A DNA stretch of 64,000 nt, taken from DASXQK01 sp963757155 (GTDB lineage: Bacteria; Pseudomonadota; Alphaproteobacteria; Dongiales; Dongiaceae). How positions within the stretch are numbered: the first letter of the stretch is position 1; every line of letters begins with the position of its first letter. Shown here piece after piece: positions 1-9,089 of the stretch. The stretch lies in the NCBI GenBank assembly GCA_963757155.1, contig CAVWQS010000006.1:310001-374000 (forward strand), given 5' to 3'. The notes beneath the pieces were generated by a model, which saw only the letters and a list, made by a program, of their open reading frames with translations, did not search any database and was not told where the DNA came from. The position numbers were made by a program, and so were the translations under genes.

Positions 1-2
1 TC

Positions 3-422
3 AGGAGCAAGGCGGGCCGGGACGAGGCGGTCGCCGCCTATAAACGTCTGCTGCAGGAGTATATCGACCGCCGTCCCTCGGGCCTGCGGCTGAAGATCGC
101 CAAGGCGCTGGGCAAGCATCGCAGCTTCGTCTCCCAGATCACCAATCCGATCTATCCCATCCCGGTGCCGGCGCGACATCTGGAGACGATCTTCCGCATC
201 TGCCATCTGGCGCCGGAGGAGCGCCAGGCCTTCATGGCGGCCTATGAAGCTGCCCATCCCGGCAACCCGCCTGACGGAAAGCGGACGGCGCGCAAGGCGC
301 GCCAACGCCGTGTCGTGGAGATCGACCTTCCCTTGGTGGGCGATCCGGCGTTGGAACGCGAGATGGAGGATTTCCTGCGCCACATGGCCCGCCAACTGGA
401 GAAGCTCGTTCGGCGGAGCTAG
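3..422 (+). CDS. HTH-containing hypothetical protein, 5' end missing
   Basis: The reading frame is open from base 3 of the window, so the true start lies outside. The visible 139 residues include a helix-turn-helix-like stretch (LKIAKALGKHRSFVSQI, about residues 31-47), followed by a helical segment and a basic tail ending LEKLVRRS. This suggests a small XRE-like DNA-binding protein, but no named family is recognised. A start codon at 165 (GTG) would delete the HTH, so the longer partial frame is preferred. Its neighbour downstream is an unrelated secreted protein. Confidence 0.6.
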   Translation, partial: RSKAGRDEAVAAYKRLLQEYIDRRPSGLRLKIAKALGKHRSFVSQITNPIYPIPVPARHLETIFRICHLAPEERQAFMAAYEAAHPGNPPDGKRTARKARQRRVVEIDLPLVGDPALEREMEDFLRHMARQLEKLVRRS

Positions 423-516
423 AGCATGTCTCTACTCAGACATCCGAATTGATAGTTGTGCGTCCCGCTGGCCCATTGCGATAATCCGTCCGTCATTTGC
501 TGGGGTGGGAGCAGAC

Positions 517-1098
517 ATGACGCGGAATATCTGTATCGGGCTTGCAATGGCCGCCTGGCTGATCGCCGCGGCCGGCCCCAGCCTCGCCGGGGAAGTGTCC
601 TGCGACGGCTTCGCGCTGGGCTATGACGGCGAAGCCAAGAAAAAGACCTGCTCCGTCGAGGACAACTCCACCGCCGATCTGGAACTCGAGACCAAGGTGC
701 TCAGAGTGAGCGATCAGACCTTTTCGCTCTGGGTTTCCTACGACCATGCCGGGATGCGGACCTATATTCCCTCCCATTCGGTGACGGAGCTGCTGCATAG
801 CTTCTCCTTCACGAATGTGCAGCAGCTGGGTGTATCGCGCCATATCCGGGGCTTCGACGTCGTCGCCTTCACGGGCGTTGCGAAGGGGGACAATTTCCTG
901 CTGACCTGTGCCCTCTTCGCCCGCTACACCGGCAATCCCGGCAACTACGAATTCGATGGGGGGCCGGGTACCCGCAACGCCACCATGGGGATTTATTGCG
1001 CCGATCCCGGCTTCCTCACGCCGGCCGAGGAGAAGGAAGGCTTCTATAACGTGGCCGAGCAGGTCATCGCCAAGCTCAAGCTGCCGCCGGTCGATTAG
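517..1098 (+). CDS. Secreted hypothetical protein
   Basis: A 193-residue protein starting at ATG 517. An in-frame ATG further upstream exists, but only the 517 start gives a clean N-terminal signal peptide (MTRNICIGLAMAAWLIAAAG, cleavage likely after SLAG). The mature protein has a few cysteines (one at GEVSCDG, one near KKTCSVED, one at LLTCALF, one at IYCADP) that could pair in the periplasm. No domain is recognised. It is followed by a 168-base gap and the convergent dhaK gene. Confidence 0.7.
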   Translation: MTRNICIGLAMAAWLIAAAGPSLAGEVSCDGFALGYDGEAKKKTCSVEDNSTADLELETKVLRVSDQTFSLWVSYDHAGMRTYIPSHSVTELLHSFSFTNVQQLGVSRHIRGFDVVAFTGVAKGDNFLLTCALFARYTGNPGNYEFDGGPGTRNATMGIYCADPGFLTPAEEKEGFYNVAEQVIAKLKLPPVD

Positions 1099-1266
1099 GC
1101 GCCTGCGAGCGGTTTTCCCGGCGGTCTGAACTGCTTCTGCAGGGAATCTGCAGTCCCACCTCCATCGCGATCATAGATTTATATCTATACGTAAAACGCG
1201 TATCCGTCAAACAAGAAGTTGGCGCGCCTGTTCGTCTGGCACCTATGAGCTATAGCCGCTGCCGGA

Positions 1267-2259
1267 TCAGCACCCCCACCGCAGCGCGGCGGTGTGGATC
1301 GGGGAATCCCAGAGGCGCAGCATCTCGTCGTCGAGCTGGGTCAAGGTAATCGAGCAGCCGGCCATCTCCAGCGAGGTCGTGTAATTGCCCACCAGCGAGC
1401 GGGCGATGGTCATGCCACGGGCCTCGCACCAGCGATGGGCGGCGTCATACATGAGATAGAGCTCCATCAGCGGCGTGCCGCCGAAGCCGTTGACCAGCAG
1501 GAGGAGCGGGGCGCCGGGCTTGGGCGCCAGATCGCCAGCGATGGCCTCGAGCATGGTGGCGGCGATCTCATCGGCCTGGGCGAGGGCCACGCGCCGGCGC
1601 CCCGGCTCGCCATGGATGCCGACACCCATCTCCATCTCGCTTTCGCCCAAGGTGAAGGTGGGCTTGCCGGCGGCCGGCACGGTGCAGCTCGTCAGCGCCA
1701 CGCCCATCGAGCGCGTGGCGGCGTTCACATTCTCGCCCAGGGTCCGGCAGGCCTGGAGATCGGCGCCTGCTTCCGCGGCGGCGCCGACGATGCGTTCGAC
1801 CAGGAGGGTGCCGGCCACGCCGCGCCGGCCGGTGGTATAGGTCGAGTTCTCCACGGCGACATCGTCATTGGTGATGACCGAGGCATTGGCCGCATCGGCG
1901 ATCTCCGCTCCCATCTCGAAATTCATCAGATCGCCGGAGTAGTTCTTGACGATGAAAAGGACGCCGGCCCCGCCATCGACCGCAGCGGCAGCGGCGGCCA
2001 TCTGGTCGGGCGTAGGGGAGGTGAAGACCTGGCCCGGGCAGGCGGCATCGAGCATGCCACGCCCGACGAAGCCGGCATGGAGCGGCTCATGGCCCGAGCC
2101 GCCGCCGGAGATGAGGGCGACCTTGCCGCGCCGCGGGCTGCCGGCCCGGGTGACGAAGACGGGGCTCTCGTGCAGAGCGACGATGTCGGCATGGGCCGTG
2201 GCGAAGCCACGCAGGCTCTCGGCCAGCAGCGTCTCGGCCGTGTTCATGAATTTCTTCAT
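1267..2259 (-). CDS. dhaK: Dihydroxyacetone kinase subunit DhaK
   Basis: A 330-residue homolog of DhaK, the dihydroxyacetone-binding subunit of the kinase that makes DHA phosphate. The glycine-rich SGGGSGHEPLHAGFVG motif lies at residues 51-66, and the substrate-linking histidine is probably H216 in GIHGEPG. Length fits bacterial DhaK (about 330-355). A strong ribosome site (GGGAGGAGACCC) fixes ATG 2259. DhaK needs a DhaL ATP-binding or ADP-binding partner, and neither dhaL nor dhaM is adjacent: the next gene downstream is convergent and unrelated. The partner must be elsewhere, or this is a stand-alone DhaK-like protein. Confidence 0.88.
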   Translation of the reverse strand: MKKFMNTAETLLAESLRGFATAHADIVALHESPVFVTRAGSPRRGKVALISGGGSGHEPLHAGFVGRGMLDAACPGQVFTSPTPDQMAAAAAAVDGGAGVLFIVKNYSGDLMNFEMGAEIADAANASVITNDDVAVENSTYTTGRRGVAGTLLVERIVGAAAEAGADLQACRTLGENVNAATRSMGVALTSCTVPAAGKPTFTLGESEMEMGVGIHGEPGRRRVALAQADEIAATMLEAIAGDLAPKPGAPLLLLVNGFGGTPLMELYLMYDAAHRWCEARGMTIARSLVGNYTTSLEMAGCSITLTQLDDEMLRLWDSPIHTAALRWGC

Positions 2260-2411
2260 GGGTCTCCTCCCAGGGTCAGTGTATTTTTTACTAAACTAAA
2301 CTCAACACGGCGCCGCGGCAAGCTTGGGCGTGCTTGCCGGGCAAGGGGGCAGGGGGCAAAGATGCCGTCCGGCCGGCCCGCCTCCGCGGGTGGCGAGCAG
2401 CAAGGCATATC

Positions 2412-4499
2412 ATGGCCCGCGACCCGCGCTACGACATCCTCTTCGAGCCCGTCAAGATCGGCCCCCATACAACCAAGAACCGTTTCTACCAGGTGCCCCA
2501 TTGCACCGGCATGGGGTATCGGGACCTGAGTGCGCTCGCCAGGCTCCGCGAGATCAAGGCCGAGGGCGGCTGGGGGGTGGTCTGCACCGAGCAGGTGGAA
2601 ATCCATCCGACCTCGGAGATCACGCCCTTCATCGAGCTGCGCCTCTGGGACGATCAGGATATCCCCGGCCTCGCCCGAATGAGCGAGGCGATCCATCGCC
2701 ATGACGCGCTGGCGGGGATCGAGCTCGCCTATAACGGCATGAACGGGCCGAACCTCTATAGCCGCGAGGTCCCCATGGGACCCTCGCATCTGCCCATTGC
2801 CACCTTCACCGCCGACCCGGTCCAGGCCCGCGCCATGGACAAGGAGGATATCGCCGATCTGCGGCGCTGGCATCGCCAGGCGGCGCAGCGGGCGCAGAGC
2901 GCCGGCTTCGACATCGTCTATGTCTATGCCGCCCATGGCTTCGGGACGCTGCAGCATTTCCTGTCGCGGCGCTACAACACCCGCAGCGACGAATATGGCG
3001 GCAGCCTGGTGAACCGGGTGCGCCTGCTGCGCGAGATCATCGAGGACACCAAGGAGGCGGTGGGCGAGCGCTGCGCCGTCGCCGTGCGCGTCACCGTCGA
3101 CGAGCTGATCGGCCCGGCCGGGGTGCACAAGGAAGAGATGGCCGAGATCATCGGCCTGCTGGCCGAGCTGCCCGATCTCTGGGATTTCGTGCTCGGCGGC
3201 TGGGACAATGATTCCCAGACCTCGCGCTTTTCCGAGGAAGGCAATCAGGAGCCCTATATCGCCGGGCTCAAATCCCTGACCAGCAAGCCCGTGGTCGGGG
3301 TCGGCCGCTTCACCTCGCCCGACGCCATGGTGCGCCAGATCCGCAAGGGCCTGCTGGATCTGATCGGCGCGGCGCGTCCCTCCATCGCCGATCCCTTCCT
3401 ACCCCGGAAGATCGAGGAGGGGCGGATCGAAGACATCCGCGAATGCATCGGCTGCAATATCTGCATATCAGGCGATATGACCATGTCGCCGATCCGCTGC
3501 ACCCAGAACCCGACCATGGGGGAGGAATGGCGCCGCGGCTGGCATCCCGAACGCATCGCCCCCAAGCGCAGCGACAGCGCCATACTCGTGGTGGGGGCCG
3601 GGCCGGCCGGGCTCGAATGCGCCCGCGCCCTGGGGCAGCGGGGCTATCGGGTGACCCTGGCGGAAGCCGGCACCGAGCTCGGCGGCCGGGTCGCCCGCGA
3701 ATGCCGCCTGCCCCATGCCGGCGCCTGGGGCCGGGTGCGCGACCATCGCCTGCAGCAGCTTGCCAAGCTGCCGGAGGTCGAGATCTTCCGGGAGAGCCGG
3801 CTCGATGCCGATCAGATCTTCGACTTCGGCTATCCTCATCTGGTCATCGCCACCGGCGCCTATTGGCGCCGGGACGGCATTGCACGCCATCACCTGGAAT
3901 CCATTCCTATGGGCGAGGGCGCACGGATCCTGACGCCCGACGATTTGATGGCTGGCGGTCCGATGGCCGGTTCCCTGCCCGAGGGAAGCGTGCTGATCTA
4001 TGACGACGACCATTACTACATGGGCGGGCTGATGGCCGAACTATTGGTGGCGCAAGGGGCCGCGGTGACGCTGGTGACACCGGCTTCGGAGGTGTCGAAC
4101 TGGGCGCGCAATACCCTCGAGCAGCACAAGATCCAGGCCCGGCTTCTCGATCTGGGCGTGAGGATCGAGACCAATCAGGCGGTGGCGCGGATCGAGAGAG
4201 GCGGGGTCTCGACAGCCTGCGTCTTCACCGGAAGGCTGCGGGAGCTTGCGGCGGAGACGGTTCTGCTGGTCACCGCCCGCCTGCCCCAGGAGGCGCTCTA
4301 TCGCAGCCTGCTGGACCGGCGGGACGATTGGGCCGCCGCCGGGGTGGCCTCGGTCACCGCCATCGGCGATGCCTGGGCCCCCTCGACCATCGCCGCCGCC
4401 GTCCATGCCGGGCGGCGCTATGCCGAGGCCTTCGAGGAGCCTCGCTCCCCCGACGCGATGCCCTTCCGGCGCGAGGTCACGGCGCTTGCCGAGGCATAA
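2412..4499 (+). CDS. Trimethylamine/dimethylamine dehydrogenase-like flavoprotein (OYE family)
   Basis: A 695-residue homolog of trimethylamine dehydrogenase: an N-terminal FMN TIM barrel (about 1-345), a 4Fe-4S segment, then ADP/FAD-type Rossmann domains (VVGAGPAG at about 394-401). Visible TMADH features are C31 for the 6-S-cysteinyl-FMN link (FYQVPHC), the cluster ligands C345, C348, C351 and C363, active-site Y172 and H175, and W264 with D267. The substrate bowl differs: Q61 stands where TMADH has Tyr60, and the Trp after the third cluster Cys is absent. The substrate may therefore be a secondary amine or a different N-methyl compound. Reaction inferred: oxidative N-demethylation with electrons passed to an ETF. 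Start at ATG 2412 matches the family N-terminus (ARDPRYDILFEP). No etf genes are adjacent. Confidence 0.82.
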   Translation: MARDPRYDILFEPVKIGPHTTKNRFYQVPHCTGMGYRDLSALARLREIKAEGGWGVVCTEQVEIHPTSEITPFIELRLWDDQDIPGLARMSEAIHRHDALAGIELAYNGMNGPNLYSREVPMGPSHLPIATFTADPVQARAMDKEDIADLRRWHRQAAQRAQSAGFDIVYVYAAHGFGTLQHFLSRRYNTRSDEYGGSLVNRVRLLREIIEDTKEAVGERCAVAVRVTVDELIGPAGVHKEEMAEIIGLLAELPDLWDFVLGGWDNDSQTSRFSEEGNQEPYIAGLKSLTSKPVVGVGRFTSPDAMVRQIRKGLLDLIGAARPSIADPFLPRKIEEGRIEDIRECIGCNICISGDMTMSPIRCTQNPTMGEEWRRGWHPERIAPKRSDSAILVVGAGPAGLECARALGQRGYRVTLAEAGTELGGRVARECRLPHAGAWGRVRDHRLQQLAKLPEVEIFRESRLDADQIFDFGYPHLVIATGAYWRRDGIARHHLESIPMGEGARILTPDDLMAGGPMAGSLPEGSVLIYDDDHYYMGGLMAELLVAQGAAVTLVTPASEVSNWARNTLEQHKIQARLLDLGVRIETNQAVARIERGGVSTACVFTGRLRELAAETVLLVTARLPQEALYRSLLDRRDDWAAAGVASVTAIGDAWAPSTIAAAVHAGRRYAEAFEEPRSPDAMPFRREVTALAEA

Positions 4500-4579
4500 C
4501 TTGGGATTCCAGGGCTTTACGCCCCGCGGCCCCCATGCCTTATAGTGCATTACGGTTATGTTTAGGGGGAGTGGCGGGG

Positions 4580-6085
4580 ATGCGTCGGCTGTTTCGGGCC
4601 GTCGGCTTTGTTCTGATTGCAGTCTGCCTGATATCGATAGGTCGCGCCTCGGCGGCCCCGATTCATGTGACCTTCCTGCATTTCAACGATGCCTATGACA
4701 TTGCGCCGGCTTCCGGTCAGGGGGGATGGGCCGAGGCCACGACCCTGATCCGCCGTGCGCGGGCCAAGGACATCAACACCATCCTCACCTATGGCGGCGA
4801 TCTGATCTCGCCCTCCTTCATCTCGAGCATGACCCAGGGCGCCCATATGATCGCCCTGATGAACGATATCGGGGTCGATTATGCCGCCTTTGGCAGCCAT
4901 GATTTCGACTTCGGGCCGGAGGTGCTGAAGCAGCGCATCGCCGAATCGCAGTTCATCTGGCTCGCCACCAATACCCGGGATGCCGAGGGCAAGCCCTTCG
5001 CCGGCGTGCATCCCATCGCGCTGCGCCGCATCGGGCCGGTGACCATCGGCTTCTTCGCGCTGATCTCTCCCGATACCGCGGTCGAATCGAGCCCGGGACC
5101 ACAGGTGAATTTCCTCCCGCCCGAAGCCACCGCGACCGAGGCGGTCGCCACGCTCCGGCAGGCCGGTGTCGATGTCGTCGTAGCGCTCACCCATCAGACC
5201 CTCGATGCGGACAAGGCTCTGGTCAAGGCGGTGCCGGGCATCGATCTGGTGCTGGGCGGCGACGAGAAGGAGGCCATGGCCATCGAGCAGGACGGCGTGC
5301 CGATCCTGCGCACCGGGACCAATCTGAAATTTCTCGCCACCGTCGATATGACGATCGACAAAGCGCCGAATGCCAAGGCGGTGCTCACCACAAGCTATCG
5401 CCTCGTGCCGACCTCGGGGGTGAAACCGAACGCCAAGATCGCGGCGGAGATCGGCCTCTATCAGTCCGACTTCGAGAAGGAGCTGGGGGAGCCAGTGGCC
5501 ACCCTCTCCAGCGGCCTCGACAGCCAGCTGGCGACGGTGCGGACCGCGGAGAGCAGCATGGGCGACCTCATCGCCGAGGCGATGCTGCTGGCCGGCAGCG
5601 CCGATGCCGCCATGATGAACGGCGGCGGCATCCGCGGCGACCGGCTCTATGCCAAGGGCTCGCAGCTTACGCGCCGGGACATTCAGCGCGAGCTGCCCTT
5701 CGACAACCGGCTGATTGTGGTGGAAGTGCCGGGCTCGGCCATATTGGCGGCGCTCGAGAACGGGGTGTCGCAGGTGGCGACCCAGGCGGGCCGCTTTCCC
5801 CAGGTGGCCGGGATCTCCTTCACCTTCGATCCGGGAAAACCGGTGGGCAAGCGCATCTCCAAGGTCACGATCGGGGGCAAACCCGTCGACCCGAAGAAGC
5901 TCTATCGGCTGGCGATCAACGACTATATGGCGCGCGGCGGTGACGGATATGAGATGCTCGGCAAGGCCAAGCGGCTTGACCTGCCTGGCACCAGCCGCGC
6001 GCTGACCGAAGTTGTGATCGACTATCTCAAGGGCAAGGGCGAGGTCGCGATCGAGCCCGGCGAGCGCATCCACCGCGTCCAGTAG
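4580..6085 (+). CDS. UshA/5'-nucleotidase-family periplasmic protein with altered metal site
   Basis: A 501-residue exported protein: signal peptide (residues 1-26, ending GRASAAP), metallophosphatase domain (about 28-330) and 5'-nucleotidase C domain (about 350-500, with MMNGGGIRG and LPFDNRL). Several catalytic ligands are changed relative to E. coli UshA. D37 and D74 (GGD) and H205 (ALTH) are kept, but Y39 replaces His43, S106 replaces Asn116 (GSHDFD instead of GNHEFD), and GGDEKE at 226-231 replaces the GGHxQ motif. Family membership is clear; hydrolysis of nucleotides is not assured. Start at ATG 4580 is preferred because it begins the signal peptide. The gene is 17 bases before the next hydrolase. 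Confidence 0.8.
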   Translation: MRRLFRAVGFVLIAVCLISIGRASAAPIHVTFLHFNDAYDIAPASGQGGWAEATTLIRRARAKDINTILTYGGDLISPSFISSMTQGAHMIALMNDIGVDYAAFGSHDFDFGPEVLKQRIAESQFIWLATNTRDAEGKPFAGVHPIALRRIGPVTIGFFALISPDTAVESSPGPQVNFLPPEATATEAVATLRQAGVDVVVALTHQTLDADKALVKAVPGIDLVLGGDEKEAMAIEQDGVPILRTGTNLKFLATVDMTIDKAPNAKAVLTTSYRLVPTSGVKPNAKIAAEIGLYQSDFEKELGEPVATLSSGLDSQLATVRTAESSMGDLIAEAMLLAGSADAAMMNGGGIRGDRLYAKGSQLTRRDIQRELPFDNRLIVVEVPGSAILAALENGVSQVATQAGRFPQVAGISFTFDPGKPVGKRISKVTIGGKPVDPKKLYRLAINDYMARGGDGYEMLGKAKRLDLPGTSRALTEVVIDYLKGKGEVAIEPGERIHRVQ

Positions 6086-6102
6086 GACCGGGAGTATCCG
6101 GC

Positions 6103-6969
6103 ATGAACCAGCCGCTTTATCGCAACATGACGGCCGACGAGCTCCGGCTGCAATACAACCCCAGCCGCAGCATGCCGGAGGCCCCGCAGCTCTTCCAGGG
6201 CTGGAAGGAGCGCAGCGCCGCCTTCCGCGCCGCCGCGCGCTCCGAGCTCGACATCGCCTACGGTGAGAATCCCGCCGCGCAACTCGATCTCTTCCTGCCC
6301 GAGACCCCGAGCCCACGCCTCCATGTCTATATCCACGGTGGCTATTGGCAGGCCTTCGGCAAGGCCGATTTCAGCTTCATGGCCGAGGGGCTGACCCGCG
6401 CGGGGATGGCGGTCGCCGTGCTCGGCTACCCGCTCTGCCCGAATGTTCCGCTCACCGGCATCATCCGCCATGCCCGCCTGGCGCTCGCCTTCCTCTGGCG
6501 CGAGGGCGAGCGGCTGGGCCTCGCGCCCGGCAAGATCCAGATCTCCGGCCACGCCGCCGGCGCGCATATCACCGCCATGATGCTGGCGACGCTCTGGTCG
6601 AAGTTCGAGGCCGATCTGCCGGAGGACATCATCGACAGCGCCGTGCTGATCAGCGGGATCTATGATCTCGAGCCCTTGCGCTTCATCGAGACGGGCCGGG
6701 CCCTCAATCTGACGCCGGAGCTCGTCAAGCAGCTCAGCCCCTTCGGCCTGCGCTCGGCCGGCAAGGCACGGCTGCTGCTCTGCACCGGCGGCCAGGAAAG
6801 CGATGAGTTCAAGCGCCAGACCAGCGTGCTGGGCCGGCTCTGGGCACGCCAGGGCAGCAATCTCGAGGTCATCTCCTTTCCCATGCGCAATCACTTCACC
6901 ATCCTGGAAGAGCTGGCGCTGCCGGAGTCGTCCTTGACTCGGCGCTGCCTGGAGATGCTCGAAGCCTGA
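6103..6969 (+). CDS. KynB-like alpha/beta hydrolase with Ser-to-Ala nucleophile elbow
   Basis: A 288-residue alpha/beta hydrolase resembling the arylformamidase type. It has the oxyanion motif HGGYW (residues 78-82), a late Asp region (ESDEF) and the C-terminal catalytic His (MRNHFTILEEL). The nucleophile elbow reads GHAAGAH at 149-155, where the family has GHSAGxH, so the expected serine is alanine A151 (codon gcc at 6553-6555). If real, the protein cannot work as a serine hydrolase. It sits in a same-strand run with the metallophosphatase upstream and the DUF849 enzyme downstream. Confidence 0.8.
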   Translation: MNQPLYRNMTADELRLQYNPSRSMPEAPQLFQGWKERSAAFRAAARSELDIAYGENPAAQLDLFLPETPSPRLHVYIHGGYWQAFGKADFSFMAEGLTRAGMAVAVLGYPLCPNVPLTGIIRHARLALAFLWREGERLGLAPGKIQISGHAAGAHITAMMLATLWSKFEADLPEDIIDSAVLISGIYDLEPLRFIETGRALNLTPELVKQLSPFGLRSAGKARLLLCTGGQESDEFKRQTSVLGRLWARQGSNLEVISFPMRNHFTILEELALPESSLTRRCLEMLEA

Positions 6970-7014
6970 TCATCCCGCGCCATCCGCGGACGAAACATTC
7001 AAGGGAGGAACTCC

Positions 7015-7953
7015 ATGGCCGCCAAGAACCGCAAGGTGATCATCACCTGCGCCGTCACCGGCTCGATCCATACGCCGACGATGTCGCCCCATCTGCCGAT
7101 CACGCCCGGCGAGATCGCCGAGCAATCCATTGCCGCCGCCGAGGCCGGGGCCGCGATCATTCATCTGCATGCGCGCGATCCCAAGGACGGCAAGCCGACG
7201 CCCGATCCCAAGGTCTTCATGGAGTTCCTGCCGCGGATCAAGCAGGGCTGCGATGCGGTGGTCAACATCACCACCGGCGGCGGCGCCGGCATGAGCCTCG
7301 AGGAGCGCCTGGCCGCTCCCCTGCGCGCCAGCCCGGAAATGACCTCCCTCAACATGGGCTCGATGAATTTCGGCCTCTACCCGATGCTCGATCGCTACAA
7401 GAGCTTCAAATACGACTGGGAGCCGAAGCATCTGGAGGGCAGCCGCGACTTCATCTTCAGGAACACCTTCAAGGACATCGAGCGCGTCATGAAGGAGCTG
7501 GGGGAAGGCCATGGCACCCGCTTCGAGTTCGAGTGCTATGACGTCGGCCATCTCTATACCCTGGCCCATTTCCTCGACCGCGGCCTCGCCAAGCCGCCGC
7601 TCTTCGTGCAGACGATCTTCGGCATCCTGGGCGGGATCGGCGCCGATCACGAGAATCTCGTCCATATGCGCCGGATCGCCGACAAACTGTTCGGCGACCA
7701 GTACCAGTGGAGCATCCTGGCCGCCGGCCGCCATCAGCTCGGCTTCGTGACCATGGGCGCGATCATGGGCGGCAATGTGCGGGTCGGGCTGGAGGACAGT
7801 CTCTATGCCGGCAAGGGCCGGCTGGCGACCTCCAATGCCGAGCAGGTCGGCATCGTGCGCGGGATCTTGGACGGGCTGTCCCTGGAAGTGGCCACGCCGA
7901 CCGAGGCGCGCCAGATGCTGGCGCTGAAGGGCGGGGATCGAGTGGCGTTCTAG
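7015..7953 (+). CDS. 3-keto-5-aminohexanoate cleavage-type enzyme (BKACE, DUF849)
   Basis: A 312-residue DUF849/BKACE protein. The family condenses a beta-keto acid with acetyl-CoA (or another acyl-CoA) and cleaves it to acetoacetate and a new CoA ester, using Zn held by an HxH pair (HLHARD here), and a Glu. TIM-barrel features such as NITTGGG and NMGSMNFG are visible. Ribosome site GGGAGG lies 6 bases before ATG 7015. The substrate is set by family-specific residues and cannot be read off. With the amine dehydrogenase-like enzyme and hydrolases upstream it suggests breakdown of an amino or betaine-like compound (inference; dehydrocarnitine cleavage is one known activity of the family). Confidence 0.85.
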   Translation: MAAKNRKVIITCAVTGSIHTPTMSPHLPITPGEIAEQSIAAAEAGAAIIHLHARDPKDGKPTPDPKVFMEFLPRIKQGCDAVVNITTGGGAGMSLEERLAAPLRASPEMTSLNMGSMNFGLYPMLDRYKSFKYDWEPKHLEGSRDFIFRNTFKDIERVMKELGEGHGTRFEFECYDVGHLYTLAHFLDRGLAKPPLFVQTIFGILGGIGADHENLVHMRRIADKLFGDQYQWSILAAGRHQLGFVTMGAIMGGNVRVGLEDSLYAGKGRLATSNAEQVGIVRGILDGLSLEVATPTEARQMLALKGGDRVAF

Positions 7954-8002
7954 GGGCGGCCTCCTTCGGGAGAAGCTCGGTCACGACGGAGGGGTAGACG
8001 CC

Positions 8003-8986
8003 CTATCCCGCCGGCTTGGTTCCGGAATCGAAGAAATTCAACCAGTTACCGCCCATGATGCGCGCGACGTCTTGATGCGAGAAGCCGCGGTCCAGCAGGG
8101 CCGCGGTGAGATTGCCGAAGTCGGCCGGGCTCTTGAACCAGCCTGGCCAGTCCGGCCACTGGGGCGTGGCATTGCTCCAGGTCCAGCGGCCGTTGCGCAT
8201 CCAGTCCAGCACCGAATCGGGCCAGCCGCGCACGGTATCGGTGCCGATGCCGATATGCTCGACCCCCATGAGCTCGGCGGTGCGGGCCACCATGGCCGTG
8301 AAATCCTCGAGGCTTCGGCCTGCGCCGCCGATATGAAGCGGGTAGAGCGAAAACCCCAGCATCCCGCCGCTCTCTCCCAGCGCCCGCAGCACCCGGTCCG
8401 ATTTATTGCGGATATTCTCGTGGAAGAAGTTGGGGTTGGCATGGCTGATGCAGATGGGACGCGAGGAATGCTCGATGGCGTCCAGCGTGGTCTTCTCGCC
8501 GCTGTGGGAGAGATCGGCGACCATGCCGACCCGGTTCATCTCCCGCAGCACCTCGCGCCCGAATTGGGTGAGGCCGGAATCGACGGCCTCGTAGCAGCCG
8601 CCGCCCAGCGGGCTCTGATTGTTGTAGGTGAGCTGCATCACGGAGAGGCCGAGACGGCGGAAGATCTCCACCAGCCCCAGATCCTGCTCGATGGGACTGC
8701 AGTTCTGGGCGCCGAGGATGAAGGCGATGCGGCCCTCGCGTTTGGCGGTGCGGATATCCTCGCCCGACAGCGCCGGGCAGATCAGATCGGCATGCTCGCG
8801 GAAGCGCCGGTTCCAATCAGCGAGGAGGGCCAAGGTCTGGCGGGCATCCTCCCAATAGACGGCCGTGGCATGGACGGCGCTGACGCCGCCGGCCTTCAGC
8901 TCCTCGAAGAGCGCGCGGCTCCAATTCGAATATTCGAGCCCATCGATGACGATGAGGCTGGCGTGGAACGTCGCAGCATTGGTCAT
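8003..8986 (-). CDS. Peptidase M19 (membrane dipeptidase-like)
   Basis: A 327-residue protein of the M19/renal dipeptidase amidohydrolase family. Late metal ligands are visible in VADLSHSG and ICISHANP. The usual N-terminal DGHxD metal pair reads DGLEYS (residues 15-20), so two expected ligands are missing; this marks a divergent subfamily. The start at 8986 (MTNAATFH) is chosen because the family begins a few residues before this DG motif. The gene is divergent from the NylB-like hydrolase, with about 100 bases between them that must hold both promoters. Confidence 0.78.
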   Translation of the reverse strand: MTNAATFHASLIVIDGLEYSNWSRALFEELKAGGVSAVHATAVYWEDARQTLALLADWNRRFREHADLICPALSGEDIRTAKREGRIAFILGAQNCSPIEQDLGLVEIFRRLGLSVMQLTYNNQSPLGGGCYEAVDSGLTQFGREVLREMNRVGMVADLSHSGEKTTLDAIEHSSRPICISHANPNFFHENIRNKSDRVLRALGESGGMLGFSLYPLHIGGAGRSLEDFTAMVARTAELMGVEHIGIGTDTVRGWPDSVLDWMRNGRWTWSNATPQWPDWPGWFKSPADFGNLTAALLDRGFSHQDVARIMGGNWLNFFDSGTKPAG

Positions 8987-9089
8987 GGCGGAGCGAACAA
9001 TAGGAAGAAGCGCCACGTCACTCAAGCAAGCAGGTTTCCGCGGCGAAGGAATTCGCCGTAGATTGCGGGGCCACGAGGGAGAGGACTCC

